From Methylophilales bacterium LSUCC0135 (lineage in GTDB: Bacteria; Pseudomonadota; Gammaproteobacteria; Burkholderiales; Methylophilaceae): a DNA stretch of 64,000 nt. Each line of letters begins with the position of its first letter. Within the stretch, counting starts at the first letter, position 1. The notes beneath the pieces are model-generated. The model did not search any database and was not told the DNA's origin. It was given only the letters and a program-made list of their open reading frames with translations. Positions 37,982 through 47,114 of the stretch are shown here, piece after piece. Location of the stretch: assembly GCA_001704575.1 (NCBI GenBank), contig MCAW01000003.1, positions 1-64,000 of the forward strand, written 5' to 3'. The position numbers were made by a program, and so were the translations under genes.

Positions 37982-38692
37982 CTAGCGGAGTTGAAGTTCC
38001 TGATGGATGGCTTGCAGCGCAGATAGCGGGTTTTCTGCCTGCGTAATCGGGCGACCGATGACAAGATAATCGGCACCATTGGCGATGGCCTGGGCGGGCG
38101 TGACGACACGTGATTGGTCGTCGAGGCTGGCGCTTGCCGGCCGTATGCCGGGCGTGACCAGACAAAAACCGGGGCCGATTTCGGCGCGCAGCATGCTGGC
38201 TTCCTGTGCCGAACAGACAACACCGTCCAGGCCGGATTGGCGGGTCATGCGGGCCAGGTTAAGCACCTGGCTTCTCAAGTCACCTGCAACGCCGATCTGG
38301 TTGAGCGTCTGCTGATTCATGCTGGTGAGCACCGTCACGGCAATCAGTAAAGGCGTGCGGCCGCTTCTCTCTACACCGTCGCGTGCGGCCTGCATCATGT
38401 CGCTGCCGCCGGAGGCATGCACATTCAACATCCAGACGCCGAGTCTGCTGGCTGCTTCGCAGGCCTTGCCGACGGTGGTTGGAATGTCGTGAAATTTGAG
38501 ATCGAGAAAAATGTCATAGCCGCGGTCAATCAGCGCCTGCACCAGTTGCGGGCCGGCGGCGGTAAAAAGCTCCTTGCCGACTTTCAAGCGGCAAATAGCA
38601 GGATCAAGACGGCGGGCGAGTGCGAGCGCATCCTGCGGATTGGCGTAGTCCAGCGCGACGACGATGCGCGGGTCGTTGTTGACGGTATTCAT
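37982..38692 (-). CDS. pyrF: Orotidine 5'-phosphate decarboxylase
   Basis: A 236-residue TIM-barrel enzyme making UMP from OMP, the last de novo pyrimidine step. Active-site residues lie in [24 protein letters not shown] and [16 protein letters not shown] (the D-x-K-x-x-D catalytic array), with TPGIRP near the end. Its start overlaps the lapB stop by 4 bp (ATGA-type), so it is the last gene of lapA-lapB-pyrF. Confidence 0.97.
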   Translation of the reverse strand: MNTVNNDPRIVVALDYANPQDALALARRLDPAICRLKVGKELFTAAGPQLVQALIDRGYDIFLDLKFHDIPTTVGKACEAASRLGVWMLNVHASGGSDMMQAARDGVERSGRTPLLIAVTVLTSMNQQTLNQIGVAGDLRSQVLNLARMTRQSGLDGVVCSAQEASMLRAEIGPGFCLVTPGIRPASASLDDQSRVVTPAQAIANGADYLVIGRPITQAENPLSALQAIHQELQLR

Positions 38693-39852
38693 GATGCGGA
38701 TTCGCTTGGTTCCGAGGGCAGCGATTCCCAGGCGTTACAGGCCGGGCATTGCCAATGATAATATTTGGCGCGGAAACCGCACTGACTGCAGACATAGGCG
38801 CTGCGGTTGCCGAGTGCGTAACGCACGGTCTGCTGAATGACATGCGCGTCCTGTAGCGAATCATCAAGAATCAGACGTGCCTGCAGGAGCTGGTCAAGTG
38901 TCTGCAGACTGGGTTTTCTGACCAGCTCGTCACGCGCCAGCTTGGCGGCAGCTTCTGCATCCTGCTGGGCGATGGCGGCTTCGTAGAGCACATTCAGCAG
39001 GCTGTGCAGTTTATAGGTTTGCAGATAGGTCTTGAGTAATTCCAGACCTTCGTCCAGCCTGTTGAGTGTGCGATAGCTGGCGAGTATCTTGGTGGCAATC
39101 AGGCCGAGATACTCCGGCTGCTGAAACTCGATACGTTTCCAGTAAGAGATGGCGGCTTCATGGTTGCCGGCAAGAGCTTCGATCTCGCCCAGCATGACAT
39201 TTGCCCGCACGCAGTTCTTGTTGGCATCAAGCGCGTTGGCCAGATGTTTTTTCGCCGCCTCGCGATCATTGCCTAGCAGTGCCTGAACAGCCTGTTCGCA
39301 ATGATACTGGGCGATTTCCTTACGGAATGGCACACCCGAAAGACGCTCCAGTTCAGTCGCGATTTCAACTGCTTTGTGCCACTCGCGTTCACGTACATAA
39401 ATTTCCAGCAGAGCGCGCAGGGCAGGTTGTTCGTAGCGGCTGTCGTCAAGCGATTTGAACAGCTCCTCGGCGCGGTCGAACAGGCCGGCTTTCAGATAAT
39501 CCTGGGCCAGTTCCGCGCGAATCGCAAGTTTCTGCGGTTCGGCCAATTCTTTTCGGTCTAGCAGGCTGAGATGCAGGTTGATGGCGCGATCGACTTCTCC
39601 GCGACGGCGGAACAGGCTGCCAAGTGCAAAATGCAGTTCAAGTGATTCACTGTTGGCTTCGACTGCCTCGACGAAAGCCTCGATTGCCTTGTCGTGCTGA
39701 TCGCTGATGAGGAAATTAAGGCCCTTGAAATAAGCTGCAGGCAGCGCGGTGGATTCGGATAAAAGCTGTTTGATATCGACGCGCGCGGCAAGCCAGCCGA
39801 GCGTGAAGAACAGCGGTAGAGCCAGCAGCCACCAGTATTCGAATTCCATCAT
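38689..39852 (-). CDS. lapB: LPS assembly regulator LapB (YciM)
   Basis: A 387-residue inner-membrane-anchored protein with one N-terminal membrane helix ([17 protein letters not shown]), then TPR repeats through about residue 330 and a C-terminal rubredoxin-like zinc knuckle (YVCSQCGF and WQCPACNAW). LapB adjusts lipid A synthesis by presenting LpxC to the FtsH protease. It overlaps lapA and pyrF by 4 bp each, the usual gene order. Confidence 0.95.
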   Translation of the reverse strand: MMEFEYWWLLALPLFFTLGWLAARVDIKQLLSESTALPAAYFKGLNFLISDQHDKAIEAFVEAVEANSESLELHFALGSLFRRRGEVDRAINLHLSLLDRKELAEPQKLAIRAELAQDYLKAGLFDRAEELFKSLDDSRYEQPALRALLEIYVREREWHKAVEIATELERLSGVPFRKEIAQYHCEQAVQALLGNDREAAKKHLANALDANKNCVRANVMLGEIEALAGNHEAAISYWKRIEFQQPEYLGLIATKILASYRTLNRLDEGLELLKTYLQTYKLHSLLNVLYEAAIAQQDAEAAAKLARDELVRKPSLQTLDQLLQARLILDDSLQDAHVIQQTVRYALGNRSAYVCSQCGFRAKYYHWQCPACNAWESLPSEPSESAS

Positions 39853-40112
39853 GATTGGTTGTTTTTATTAAGGGTTTTCAATTCGCGCTCGAGTGATATC
39901 AAGCGTCTGCGTTGTTTTATGATGGGTTTGAGGCAGATGATCATGCCGATGACCACGCCGATCAACAGGCTGGTCAACAGCATCAGCGATAACGGCGCTT
40001 GCCAGCGTAAGCCCAGATAATATTGCAACTCCACTGGCTCGACATTCTTGATGGCAAAACCGAATACGAGCAGGCAGAGCATGACAAGCAGAACATTGAG
40101 CATGTATTTCAT
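39849..40112 (-). CDS. lapA: LapA family inner-membrane protein
   Basis: An 87-residue protein with two membrane helices (LNVLLVMLCLLVFGFAI and LMLLTSLLIGVVIGMIICL) separated by a short loop with NVEPVELQYYLG, and a basic helical tail. This matches the LapA (YciS) family, partner of LapB. First gene of the lapA-lapB-pyrF set, separated from ihfB by a terminator. Confidence 0.9.
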   Translation of the reverse strand: MKYMLNVLLVMLCLLVFGFAIKNVEPVELQYYLGLRWQAPLSLMLLTSLLIGVVIGMIICLKPIIKQRRRLISLERELKTLNKNNQS

Positions 40113-40164
40113 GCGCTTATTTTAACGCAAAGCCCCTGCTTTTCCGGAATAGTTTCAAGAGCAA

Positions 40165-40206
40165 TAAAAAACGGCAGCGCCTCAATCAGGATTGAAGCAG
40201 CTGCCG
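40165..40206 (-). terminator. Intrinsic terminator after ihfB
   Basis: CGGCAGC..CTCAATC / GATTGAAG..GCTGCCG, a long stem with a small internal mismatch, is followed on the minus strand by TTTTTTATT, 19 bp past the ihfB stop. Confidence 0.9.
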
Positions 40207-40224
40207 CTGGTAGAACGAACAAAG

Positions 40225-40509
40225 TTACTCGGCTAAATCAACGCGTTCGCGCAGTTCTTTACCGGCCTTGAAATGCGGCACATATTTCTCGGGTACCTGA
40301 ACCTTGGAGCCGGTTTTCGGATTGCGGCCGAGACGCGGTGGACGGTAGTTCAGACTGAAACTGCCGAAACCGCGAATCTCGATACGCTCGCCGGTTGCGA
40401 GATTATCCGACATGGCATCAAGAATGGTTTTCACAGAAAGTTCTGCGTCCTTGACCACCAATTGCGGAAAGCGCGCTGCCAAATTGGCAATCAGCTCTGA
40501 TTTTGTCAT
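40225..40509 (-). CDS. ihfB: Integration host factor beta subunit
   Basis: A 94-residue DNA-bending protein of the HU/IHF family. It starts [17 protein letters not shown] and has the family signature [20 protein letters not shown], with the minor-groove arm proline, and [19 protein letters not shown]. It pairs with the alpha subunit. It lies 12 bp after rpsA, the classical rpsA-ihfB order. Confidence 0.97.
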   Translation of the reverse strand: MTKSELIANLAARFPQLVVKDAELSVKTILDAMSDNLATGERIEIRGFGSFSLNYRPPRLGRNPKTGSKVQVPEKYVPHFKAGKELRERVDLAE

Positions 40510-40521
40510 GGCTGGATTGCC

Positions 40522-42237
40522 TTATTCGTTGTTTTTGCTGTCGAGTTTTGCCTTCAACAGGGCACCCAGATTGGTGGTGCCGGCGTTGCCGGAGTTCTCT
40601 GCGCTGAGCTTCTGCATTGAATCTGCCTCGTCAGCCTGATCCTTCGACTTGATGGACAGGTTGATGGTGCGGTTCTTGCGGTCAACGTTGAGAATGCGTG
40701 CTTCGATCTCCTGACCTTCCTTCAGCACTGCGCTGACGTCGGTCACTTTTTCCTTGGAGATTTCGGAAGCGCGCAGATAACCTTCGACTTCACCTTCCAG
40801 CGTGATTACAGCGCCTTTTTCCTCGATGGCCTTGACGGTACCGGTGACGATAGCGCCCTTGTCATTGATGGCGGTGTAGGCGTTGAACGGGTCGCTGTCC
40901 ATTTGTTTGACGCCGAGAGAGATGCGCTCCTTCTCAACATCGATAGCCAGAACAACGGCAGAAACTTCATCACCCTTCTTGAAGTTGCGGATGGCATCTT
41001 CGCCGGTCTGGTTCCAGGACAGGTCGGACAAGTGAATCAGGCCATCGATACCGCCGGGCAAGCCGATGAACACGCCGAAATCCGTGATGGACTTGATCTG
41101 GCCGCTGACCTTGTCACCCTTCTTGTGGGTAGCTGCAAACTCGTCCCATGGATTGGCCTGGCACTGCTTCATACCGAGCGAGAGACGACGGCGGTCTTCG
41201 TCGATTTCGAGAATCATGACTTCGACTTCATCGCCCAGTTGCGCGATCTTGGCCGGGTGTACATTCTTGTTGGTCCAGTCCATTTCGGAAACGTGAACCA
41301 GACCTTCGATGCCCGGTTCAATTTCAACGAACGCACCGTAGTCGGTCAGGTTGGTCACCTTGCCGAACAGGCGGGTGCCGACCGGATAACGGCGGCTCAA
41401 TGCAACCCATGGGTCATCGCCCAGTTGCTTGATGCCGAGGGAAACACGGTTCTTTTCCTGATCGAACTTGAGGATCTTGGCTTCAACTTCTTCGCCCACG
41501 GTCAGCACTTCAGATGGGTGCTTGACACGGCGCCATGCCAGATCGGTAATGTGCAGCAGGCCATCGATGCCGCCGAGGTCGACGAACGCACCGTAGTCGG
41601 TAATGTTCTTGACGATGCCCTTGACGACTGCGCCTTCCTTCAGCGATTCCATCAGTGCTTCGCGGTCTGCACCCATGGTGTCTTCCAGCACTGCGCGGCG
41701 GGAAACAACAACGTTGTTACGCTTGCGGTCGAGCTTGATGACCTTGAAATCCCATTCCTTGTTTTCAAACGGTGTAGTGTCCTTCACCGGACGCAGATCA
41801 ACCAGGGAGCCTGGGAGGAACGCACGGATGCCGTTGACCATGACAGTCAGGCCACCCTTGACGCGACCGTTGACCATGCCCTTGATGACGCGGCCGTCAT
41901 TCATGGCTTCTTCCAGATCGAGCCATGCCTGCATTTTCTTCGCTTTATCGCGGGAAAGAACGGTGGAACCGTAACCATCTTCAAGCTTTTCGATGGCGAC
42001 CTTGACGAAATCGCCTACGTTGACTTCGATATTGCCCTGGTCGTCGCGGAATTCGGCGGTGTTGATCACGCTCTCGGACTTGAGACCGGCATTGACGATA
42101 ACGAAATCGGAATCTACGGAAACAACTTCAGCGACGATGACTTCGCCGGAACGCATTTCCTGGCGGGCGAGGCTTTCCTCGAACAGTGCTGCAAAGCTTT
42201 CCATAGAGGAAGATGGGGTTGTGGAAACGTTAGCCAT
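40522..42237 (-). CDS. rpsA: 30S ribosomal protein S1
   Basis: A 571-residue protein with six S1 (OB-fold) repeats, for example [40 protein letters not shown] and [21 protein letters not shown]1 unfolds mRNA at initiation and is essential in Gram-negatives. The ATG at 42237 follows a leader with a hairpin. The sequence is highly codon-biased, as expected for an abundant ribosomal protein. Confidence 0.98.
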   Translation of the reverse strand: MANVSTTPSSSMESFAALFEESLARQEMRSGEVIVAEVVSVDSDFVIVNAGLKSESVINTAEFRDDQGNIEVNVGDFVKVAIEKLEDGYGSTVLSRDKAKKMQAWLDLEEAMNDGRVIKGMVNGRVKGGLTVMVNGIRAFLPGSLVDLRPVKDTTPFENKEWDFKVIKLDRKRNNVVVSRRAVLEDTMGADREALMESLKEGAVVKGIVKNITDYGAFVDLGGIDGLLHITDLAWRRVKHPSEVLTVGEEVEAKILKFDQEKNRVSLGIKQLGDDPWVALSRRYPVGTRLFGKVTNLTDYGAFVEIEPGIEGLVHVSEMDWTNKNVHPAKIAQLGDEVEVMILEIDEDRRRLSLGMKQCQANPWDEFAATHKKGDKVSGQIKSITDFGVFIGLPGGIDGLIHLSDLSWNQTGEDAIRNFKKGDEVSAVVLAIDVEKERISLGVKQMDSDPFNAYTAINDKGAIVTGTVKAIEEKGAVITLEGEVEGYLRASEISKEKVTDVSAVLKEGQEIEARILNVDRKNRTINLSIKSKDQADEADSMQKLSAENSGNAGTTNLGALLKAKLDSKNNE

Positions 42238-42278
42238 TAAAATTACCTAGTAATACCCACCTGGCGGCGGGAAAAGTT

Positions 42279-42350
42279 AAAAAAGCCATCAACCCCGGGG
42301 GTTCATGGCACCATGAAAACGCATTGTAACATGTTGATGTAACAAAACAA
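42279..42350 (-). promoter_or_regulatory. rpsA promoter and 5'-end hairpin
   Basis: On the minus strand TTGTTT (42345-42350) and TACAAT (42323-42328) with 16-bp spacing form a plausible promoter, start near 42316. Right after it a strong hairpin (GCCAT-G-AACCCC / GGGGTT-G-ATGGC, 42285-42309) is followed by a U run (42279-42284), 42 bp before the rpsA ATG. It looks like the cmk terminator, yet it would form the 5' end of the rpsA mRNA. Confidence 0.65.
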
Positions 42351-42361
42351 ATAAAGCCGGA

Positions 42362-43117
42362 TCATTTTTTCTGCAGCTCGTAAGCATTGATCACGAAGTG
42401 GACCGCATCTTCTATCGTCATGTGGTCGGTTTCAAGCAGACTGGCGTCCCGACATTGCTGCAGCGGTGCGGTGCTGCGCTGGCTGTCTCTGGCGTCGCGT
42501 TGTTGCAGATCGCGCAGAATCTCGCCGAAATCGGCTTGCATGCCTTTTTCCAGCAACTGCTTGTAGCGTCGCTCGGCCCGTGTTTCTGCGCTCGCCGTCA
42601 GGTAAATCTTGGTCTGTGCATCGGGAAAAACCACGCTGGCCATGTCACGCCCGTCGGCAACCAGTCCCGGCAATCTGCGGAAACTGTGCTGCAGGTCGAG
42701 CAGGGCTGCCCGCACCTCGGGGTGAACCGCGACCTCCGATGCGCCCTTGCCTGTTTGTTCGGTGCGCACGTCTTCGCTGACATCCGTGCCGTCAAGCAGA
42801 ATTCCGCCGTTATCGAATTGAATGTTGAGGGTTTGGGTCAGTGCTGCCAGCGCAGGTGCGTCCTGCCAGCTGATGCCACGTTGCCGGGCGGCGAGTGCTA
42901 CGAGCCGGTAGAGTGCGCCGGAATCGAGATAATGGTAGCCAAGCTGATTGGCGACGCGTTGCGCGACAGTGCCCTTGCCACTGGCGGAAGGGCCATCGAT
43001 GGCGATGACAGGAATCAGTGAAGGGTGAAGGGTGGAGAGTGAAGGGTCTACTTGCGCAAGGTTTTCCCCTTTACTCTTTCCCGCTTCTTTAGCCATTGCG
43101 TTTGATCGATCAGTCAT
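42362..43117 (-). CDS. cmk: Cytidylate kinase
   Basis: Cytidylate kinase phosphorylates CMP and dCMP. The conserved protein begins [20 protein letters not shown] (P-loop) and contains [13 protein letters not shown] and [12 protein letters not shown]. Upstream of the P-loop lies an unusual 33-residue leader ([20 protein letters not shown]..) encoded partly by 7-bp repeats. ATG 43117 overlaps the aroA stop by 8 bp, suggesting coupling and giving 251 residues. ATG 43096 is the alternative. Neither has a good ribosome-binding site, so the start is uncertain, but the body is sure. Gene order aroA-cmk-rpsA is typical. Confidence 0.93.
   Translation of the reverse strand: MTDRSNAMAKEAGKSKGENLAQVDPSLSTLHPSLIPVIAIDGPSASGKGTVAQRVANQLGYHYLDSGALYRLVALAARQRGISWQDAPALAALTQTLNIQFDNGGILLDGTDVSEDVRTEQTGKGASEVAVHPEVRAALLDLQHSFRRLPGLVADGRDMASVVFPDAQTKIYLTASAETRAERRYKQLLEKGMQADFGEILRDLQQRDARDSQRSTAPLQQCRDASLLETDHMTIEDAVHFVINAYELQKK
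43018..43047. repeat. Four tandem 7-bp repeats at the 5' end of cmk
   Basis: The plus strand reads GTGAAGG, GTGAAGG, GTGGAGA, GTGAAGG, then GT: three exact copies and one with two changes. The period of 7 is not a multiple of three, so copy-number change would shift the frame of any cmk start located upstream. Similar TTCACCCTTCACTCT-type heptamer arrays are common extragenic repeats in some betaproteobacteria (recollection). Confidence 0.8.
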
Positions 43118-44399
43118 GAGTAATCGTCGCGAAGCGCTCGAAATAATCCGGGAAGGTCTTGGCCACGCATCCGGGCTCGTTGATGGTGACGGGTACGCCG
43201 CCCAGAGCGACCAGCGAGAAGCACATTGCCATGCGGTGGTCGTCATAGGTGTCGATGGCTGCTCCGGGCGTCAGGCTTGCGGGCGGCGTGATGACCAGAT
43301 AGTCAGCACCTTCTTCGACGCAGGCGCCGACCTTGCGCAGTTCAGTCGCCATCGCGCTCAGCCGGTCAGTTTCTTTCACGCGCCAGCTGGCGATGTTGCG
43401 CAGTCTACAGGGGCCGTCGGCAAACAATGCGGCCGTTGCCAAAGTCATGGCGGCATCCGGAATGTGATTGCAATCGAGATCGATCGCTTTCAGCTTGCCG
43501 CCTGCGGCACTGGCTTCAATCCAGTTGTCGCCGTAACGGATATCCGCGCCCATGAGCGCGAGCGCTTGGCAGAAACGCACATCCCCCTGAATGCTGTTGC
43601 GGCCGATGCCGTGCACGCGCACCGGACCCTTGCCGATGGCGCCAGCGGCAAGGAAATAGGACGCGGAAGAGGCATCGCCTTCGACGTAAATCTCGCCGGG
43701 GCTCTGATACGCGCTGCCCCCCGGGACAGTAAAACCTTGCCAGCCGTTGCGCTCGACGGTTACGCCGAAGCGCTGCATGAGATTGAGCGTGATTTCGATA
43801 TATGGTTTGGAGATCAGTTCGCCGACTACTTCGATGCTGGCGGCTTTGCCGGTGAGCGGCAATGCCATCAGCAGTGCCGTGAGGAACTGGCTGGAAACAT
43901 CGCCGCGGATACGGATTGGCTTGCTGACATCGATGCTGGCCGGCTCGATCAGCAGCGGCGGAAATCCGGCATTGCCCAGATACGTTATATTAGCGCCCGT
44001 CTGTCGCAGCGCATCGACCAGATCGGCGATGGGCCGTTCGTGCATGCGCGGCACGCCGGAAAGGCGGTAGTGGCCGGAGGAAAGTGCCAGCGCTGCGGTG
44101 AGTGGACGAATCGCAGTGCCGGCGTTTCCCATGAAGAGGTCTGCCTGCTTGACCGGGAAAACACCGGCCACGCCTTTGACATGCCAGTCGCGTTCGCCGC
44201 TTTGATTCAGTTCGACGCCCAGCAAACGCAGCGCATCCAGCATGCGTTCAACGTCATCCGAAGCCAGCAGGTCGTGAATGCCGGTGTCGCCTTCGGCGAG
44301 CGCGGCGAGCAGCAGGGTGCGGTTGGAAATGCTTTTGGAGCCGGGCAGCACGATTTCACCGGAGGCGCTGCCGGTGGGCTTGAGGTCAAGCGTCTGCAT
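43110..44399 (-). CDS. aroA: 3-phosphoshikimate 1-carboxyvinyltransferase (EPSP synthase)
   Basis: A 429-residue enzyme joining shikimate-3-phosphate and PEP in aromatic synthesis. It shows [55 protein letters not shown], and [14 protein letters not shown]. The open frame extends far upstream through tyrA, but ATG 44399 ([10 protein letters not shown]) is the family start and overlaps the tyrA stop by 14 bp. It is the middle of a tyrA-aroA-cmk-rpsA series. Confidence 0.97.
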   Translation of the reverse strand: MQTLDLKPTGSASGEIVLPGSKSISNRTLLLAALAEGDTGIHDLLASDDVERMLDALRLLGVELNQSGERDWHVKGVAGVFPVKQADLFMGNAGTAIRPLTAALALSSGHYRLSGVPRMHERPIADLVDALRQTGANITYLGNAGFPPLLIEPASIDVSKPIRIRGDVSSQFLTALLMALPLTGKAASIEVVGELISKPYIEITLNLMQRFGVTVERNGWQGFTVPGGSAYQSPGEIYVEGDASSASYFLAAGAIGKGPVRVHGIGRNSIQGDVRFCQALALMGADIRYGDNWIEASAAGGKLKAIDLDCNHIPDAAMTLATAALFADGPCRLRNIASWRVKETDRLSAMATELRKVGACVEEGADYLVITPPASLTPGAAIDTYDDHRMAMCFSLVALGGVPVTINEPGCVAKTFPDYFERFATITHD

Positions 44400-45303
44400 C
44401 TTGTTTTTTTGCTGGTAAATTTGTTGTTTGTGATTCTGCCCAGTCGTTGCGTGCCTGGCTGGCTTGTTCGAACATGGTTTGCAGGGCTTTGCCGTCCTTT
44501 GCTTCGAGCAGGGCTCGCATTTGCTGCAGCGTTGCCTGATAGCTGTCGATTTCTGCCAGTAGTGCGTTACGGTTGGCCAGGCTGATATCGCGCCACATTT
44601 CCGGCGAGCTGCCTGCAATCCTGCTGAAATCGCGGAAACCACCGGCGGCAAATCCGAAAAGTTCTTCTGCGTCCGGCCGCGAAACGAGGTTGCTGACCAG
44701 CGCGAAAGCCAGCAGATGCGGCAGGTGGCTGACAGCGGCAAAGATGTGGTCGTGATGACTGGCGCTCATTTCGCAGACCTTCGCGTTCGTGTGGAGCCAC
44801 ATGTCGCGTACCTGCTTGGTAGCCGCCGGGCTGGTGGCATCGGACGGGGTGAGGACGATGTTCTTGCCATCAAAAAGATCGGCGCGCGCTGCGGCTACAC
44901 CGCTTTTTTCTGCTCCCGCTATCGGGTGGCCGGGCACAAACTGCGGGAACTGATCGCCGAGGATGGCAGCTGCATAGTCGACGATGTCGGATTTGGTGCT
45001 GCCGACATCGGTGATGACGGTATTGCTTTCAATGTGTGGTGCAATCAGCTTGAGGATGGCAGGCGTTTGCGCGACGGGAGCGGCAATCACCACCATGTCG
45101 GCATTTTGCATGGCTGTTGCCGGCGAGATAGCCATTTCATTGATGACCCGCAGGTCTAGCGCGGCTTTCAGGCTTTCGCCGTTTCGGCCCACGCCGGTCA
45201 CGTGCAACGACGGCAGGCGGCGTTTGAGCGAGAGCGCAAGCGAACCACCGATCAGGCCGACACCAAAAATCACGAGTTTTTTCAAACCATCATCGTCCGT
45301 CAA
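44386..45303 (-). CDS. tyrA: Prephenate dehydrogenase
   Basis: A 305-residue NAD(P)-dependent enzyme of tyrosine synthesis. Rossmann start [17 protein letters not shown], then [50 protein letters not shown], and the helical C-terminal dimerisation domain with [13 protein letters not shown]. No ACT or chorismate mutase domain is fused. Whether it prefers prephenate or arogenate cannot be told. First gene of the aromatic-rpsA series. Confidence 0.95.
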   Translation of the reverse strand: MTDDDGLKKLVIFGVGLIGGSLALSLKRRLPSLHVTGVGRNGESLKAALDLRVINEMAISPATAMQNADMVVIAAPVAQTPAILKLIAPHIESNTVITDVGSTKSDIVDYAAAILGDQFPQFVPGHPIAGAEKSGVAAARADLFDGKNIVLTPSDATSPAATKQVRDMWLHTNAKVCEMSASHHDHIFAAVSHLPHLLAFALVSNLVSRPDAEELFGFAAGGFRDFSRIAGSSPEMWRDISLANRNALLAEIDSYQATLQQMRALLEAKDGKALQTMFEQASQARNDWAESQTTNLPAKKQDADA

Positions 45304-45381
45304 AAAAACCGGATTGTAGCATGCAGAAGCCTGATATCAGGCGTGAAAGCGGGATTTTCCCGGCTGGAGGAGCATGCAAAA

Positions 45382-45420
45382 CGGCGCTTTAATGCAGGGT
45401 GAATTCCACATTAAAACGCC
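45382..45420 (-). terminator. Probable terminator after bpt
   Basis: CGGCG-TTTTAATG / CATTAAA-GCGCCG arms with a long (about 14-base) loop, followed on the minus strand by TTTTG, 60 bp beyond the bpt stop and before tyrA. Less typical than the others in this window. Confidence 0.5.
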
Positions 45421-45483
45421 GCTTGCAGGGAGATGACATTGAATAGGATGAATAGCGATGCAATAAGTTCAAATCCTTTGCAG

Positions 45484-46215
45484 CTATTTTTTATTCAGCT
45501 CGTGTCGTAGCCACTCGCCTTCTATCAGGGCCTCCTGCGGCATGAACTTCTGCTTGTAGGCCATCTTGCGGCTTTCCGCAATCCAGTAGCCGAGATAAAG
45601 ATGTGGCAGCCCACGTTGCCGGGCCAGATCGATCAGCCAGAGTATGTTGTAGGTGCCGTAGCTGGATTGCTTGTCAGTTGCATCGTAGAAGGTGTAAACC
45701 GCAGAAATGCCATCCAGCACGATATCGATCAGACTGACCATTTTCAGAACCCCTTCGAGTCTGAACTCGACCAGCATGGAGTTGACGTTGCTCTGCACCA
45801 GGAAATTCCGGTACTGTTCGATGGCATCCGGCTCCTGCCGGCCCTCGTGACGGGCGATCTGATAGGCTTGATACAGCGCAAAATGCTCCTCGCTGAAGGC
45901 AAGCGGCACCATGGCCACCGAGAGGCTTGCATGTTGCTTGCGGGCGCGCCGCTGACTGCGGCTGGCACTGAATTCATCAACCAGAACGCGTACCGGCACA
46001 CAGGCATTGCAGGACTCGCAGTGCGGGCGGTAGGCGAACTTTCCGCTACGGCGGAAGCCGAGCCGGATCAGGCCATTATAGACGTTGGCGTCGATCAGGT
46101 GATGGGGTGCGGCAATCAGCGATTGCGCCAGCCTGCCTTCCAGATAGCCGCAGCTGTATGGCGCGGTGACGTAGAACTGGATCTTTTGCAGCGGTGCGTC
46201 GTTAGGTAGGGTCAT
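45484..46215 (-). CDS. bpt: Aspartate/glutamate leucyltransferase (Bpt)
   Basis: A 243-residue aminoacyl-tRNA-protein transferase that adds leucine to N-terminal Asp/Glu, marking proteins for ClpS/ClpAP (N-end rule). It has the APYSCGYLEGRLAQSLI start, a Cys cluster CESCNACVPVRVLVDEF, and LGYWIAESRKMAYKQKFMP near the end. It lies 6 bp after aat, which serves the same N-degron pathway, so the pair is a small N-end-rule operon. Confidence 0.96.
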   Translation of the reverse strand: MTLPNDAPLQKIQFYVTAPYSCGYLEGRLAQSLIAAPHHLIDANVYNGLIRLGFRRSGKFAYRPHCESCNACVPVRVLVDEFSASRSQRRARKQHASLSVAMVPLAFSEEHFALYQAYQIARHEGRQEPDAIEQYRNFLVQSNVNSMLVEFRLEGVLKMVSLIDIVLDGISAVYTFYDATDKQSSYGTYNILWLIDLARQRGLPHLYLGYWIAESRKMAYKQKFMPQEALIEGEWLRHELNKK

Positions 46216-46221
46216 GATCGT

Positions 46222-46941
46222 TCAGTTGAAGTCTGAAGGGTAATGTATCAATTTCTCCAGCTGCTGTAAAAAATCCTTGCGCGGAATCTCTCTTGCCCCA
46301 AAAGAGGCGAGATGCGCGGTTTTCATCTGGCAATCGATCAGACCGAAACCTTTGGCAGCCAGTTCTTGCACCAGCCGCACGAAGGCCACCTTGGAGGCGT
46401 CGGTCACATGATGAAACATGGATTCGCCGTAAAACATGCGGCCGATGGCAACACCGTAAAGACCGCCGGCCAGTTGCCCGTCTATCCAGGTTTCTGCACT
46501 GTGCGCGTAGCCGGCCTCATGCAGCCGGGTATAGGCGGCAATCATGCTTTCAGTGATCCAGGTGCCATCCTGGCCGGGGCGGGCAGCTGCTGAGCATGCC
46601 CGTATGACATCGGTAAATGCAGTGTCGAAGCGCACTTCATAAGGCCCCGCCTTCAATTTCCCGGATTTAAGTGATTTCGCCAGAGAGCGGGAAATTCGCA
46701 ACTCGGCTGGATACAGCACCATGCGGGGGTCCGGGCTCCACCAGAGCACAGGTTCTTCATTGCTGAACCAGGGGAAAATGCCTTGCGAGTAAGCATCGAG
46801 CAATCTTTGCGGGCCAAGGTCGCCGCCGACAGCCAACAGTCCGTTAGGTTCTTTCAATGCCTGATCCGCAGACGGAAACGGGCTGTCTACCTCGAGAATT
46901 GCCAGACGACCGGCATGCAATTCGATATAACGATGGGTCAC
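46222..46941 (-). CDS. aat: Leucyl/phenylalanyl-tRNA-protein transferase
   Basis: Adds Leu or Phe to N-terminal Lys/Arg of proteins, creating N-degrons. It has DSPFPSADQALKEPNGLLAV, GIFPWFSNEEPVLWWSPDPR and MFYGESMFHHVTDASKVAF. The frame is open to 47088, but the first ATG there adds about 50 residues that look non-coding. A GTG at 46941 gives 239 residues, close to the family length. The start remains uncertain, TTG 46920 being another choice. Coupled to bpt downstream. Confidence 0.93.
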   Translation of the reverse strand: MTHRYIELHAGRLAILEVDSPFPSADQALKEPNGLLAVGGDLGPQRLLDAYSQGIFPWFSNEEPVLWWSPDPRMVLYPAELRISRSLAKSLKSGKLKAGPYEVRFDTAFTDVIRACSAAARPGQDGTWITESMIAAYTRLHEAGYAHSAETWIDGQLAGGLYGVAIGRMFYGESMFHHVTDASKVAFVRLVQELAAKGFGLIDCQMKTAHLASFGAREIPRKDFLQQLEKLIHYPSDFN

Positions 46942-47114
46942 GATGCTGGGTTGGTGATTGAATTCGTTGATGGTAATGGATGGGCAGATACATTGTTTCA
47001 CAAGCGAGGCGAATATCAAGTCTGAAGCAGATATCACGCCGGCTGATTGAAGTCGCAGGTGGGCAAACATTCGAATTTTGAGGCGCATTGAAACCAGAGT
47101 AAAATGGTCAACTT

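Noticed and set aside
40903-42240. 445-codon open frame on the plus strand
   Set aside because: Opposite rpsA, a codon-biased ribosomal gene with S1 repeats. Long shadows are expected over such genes.
43032-44585. 517-codon open frame on the plus strand
   Set aside because: Opposite aroA and the end of tyrA. No recognisable domain, low-complexity His/Arg/Gln content.
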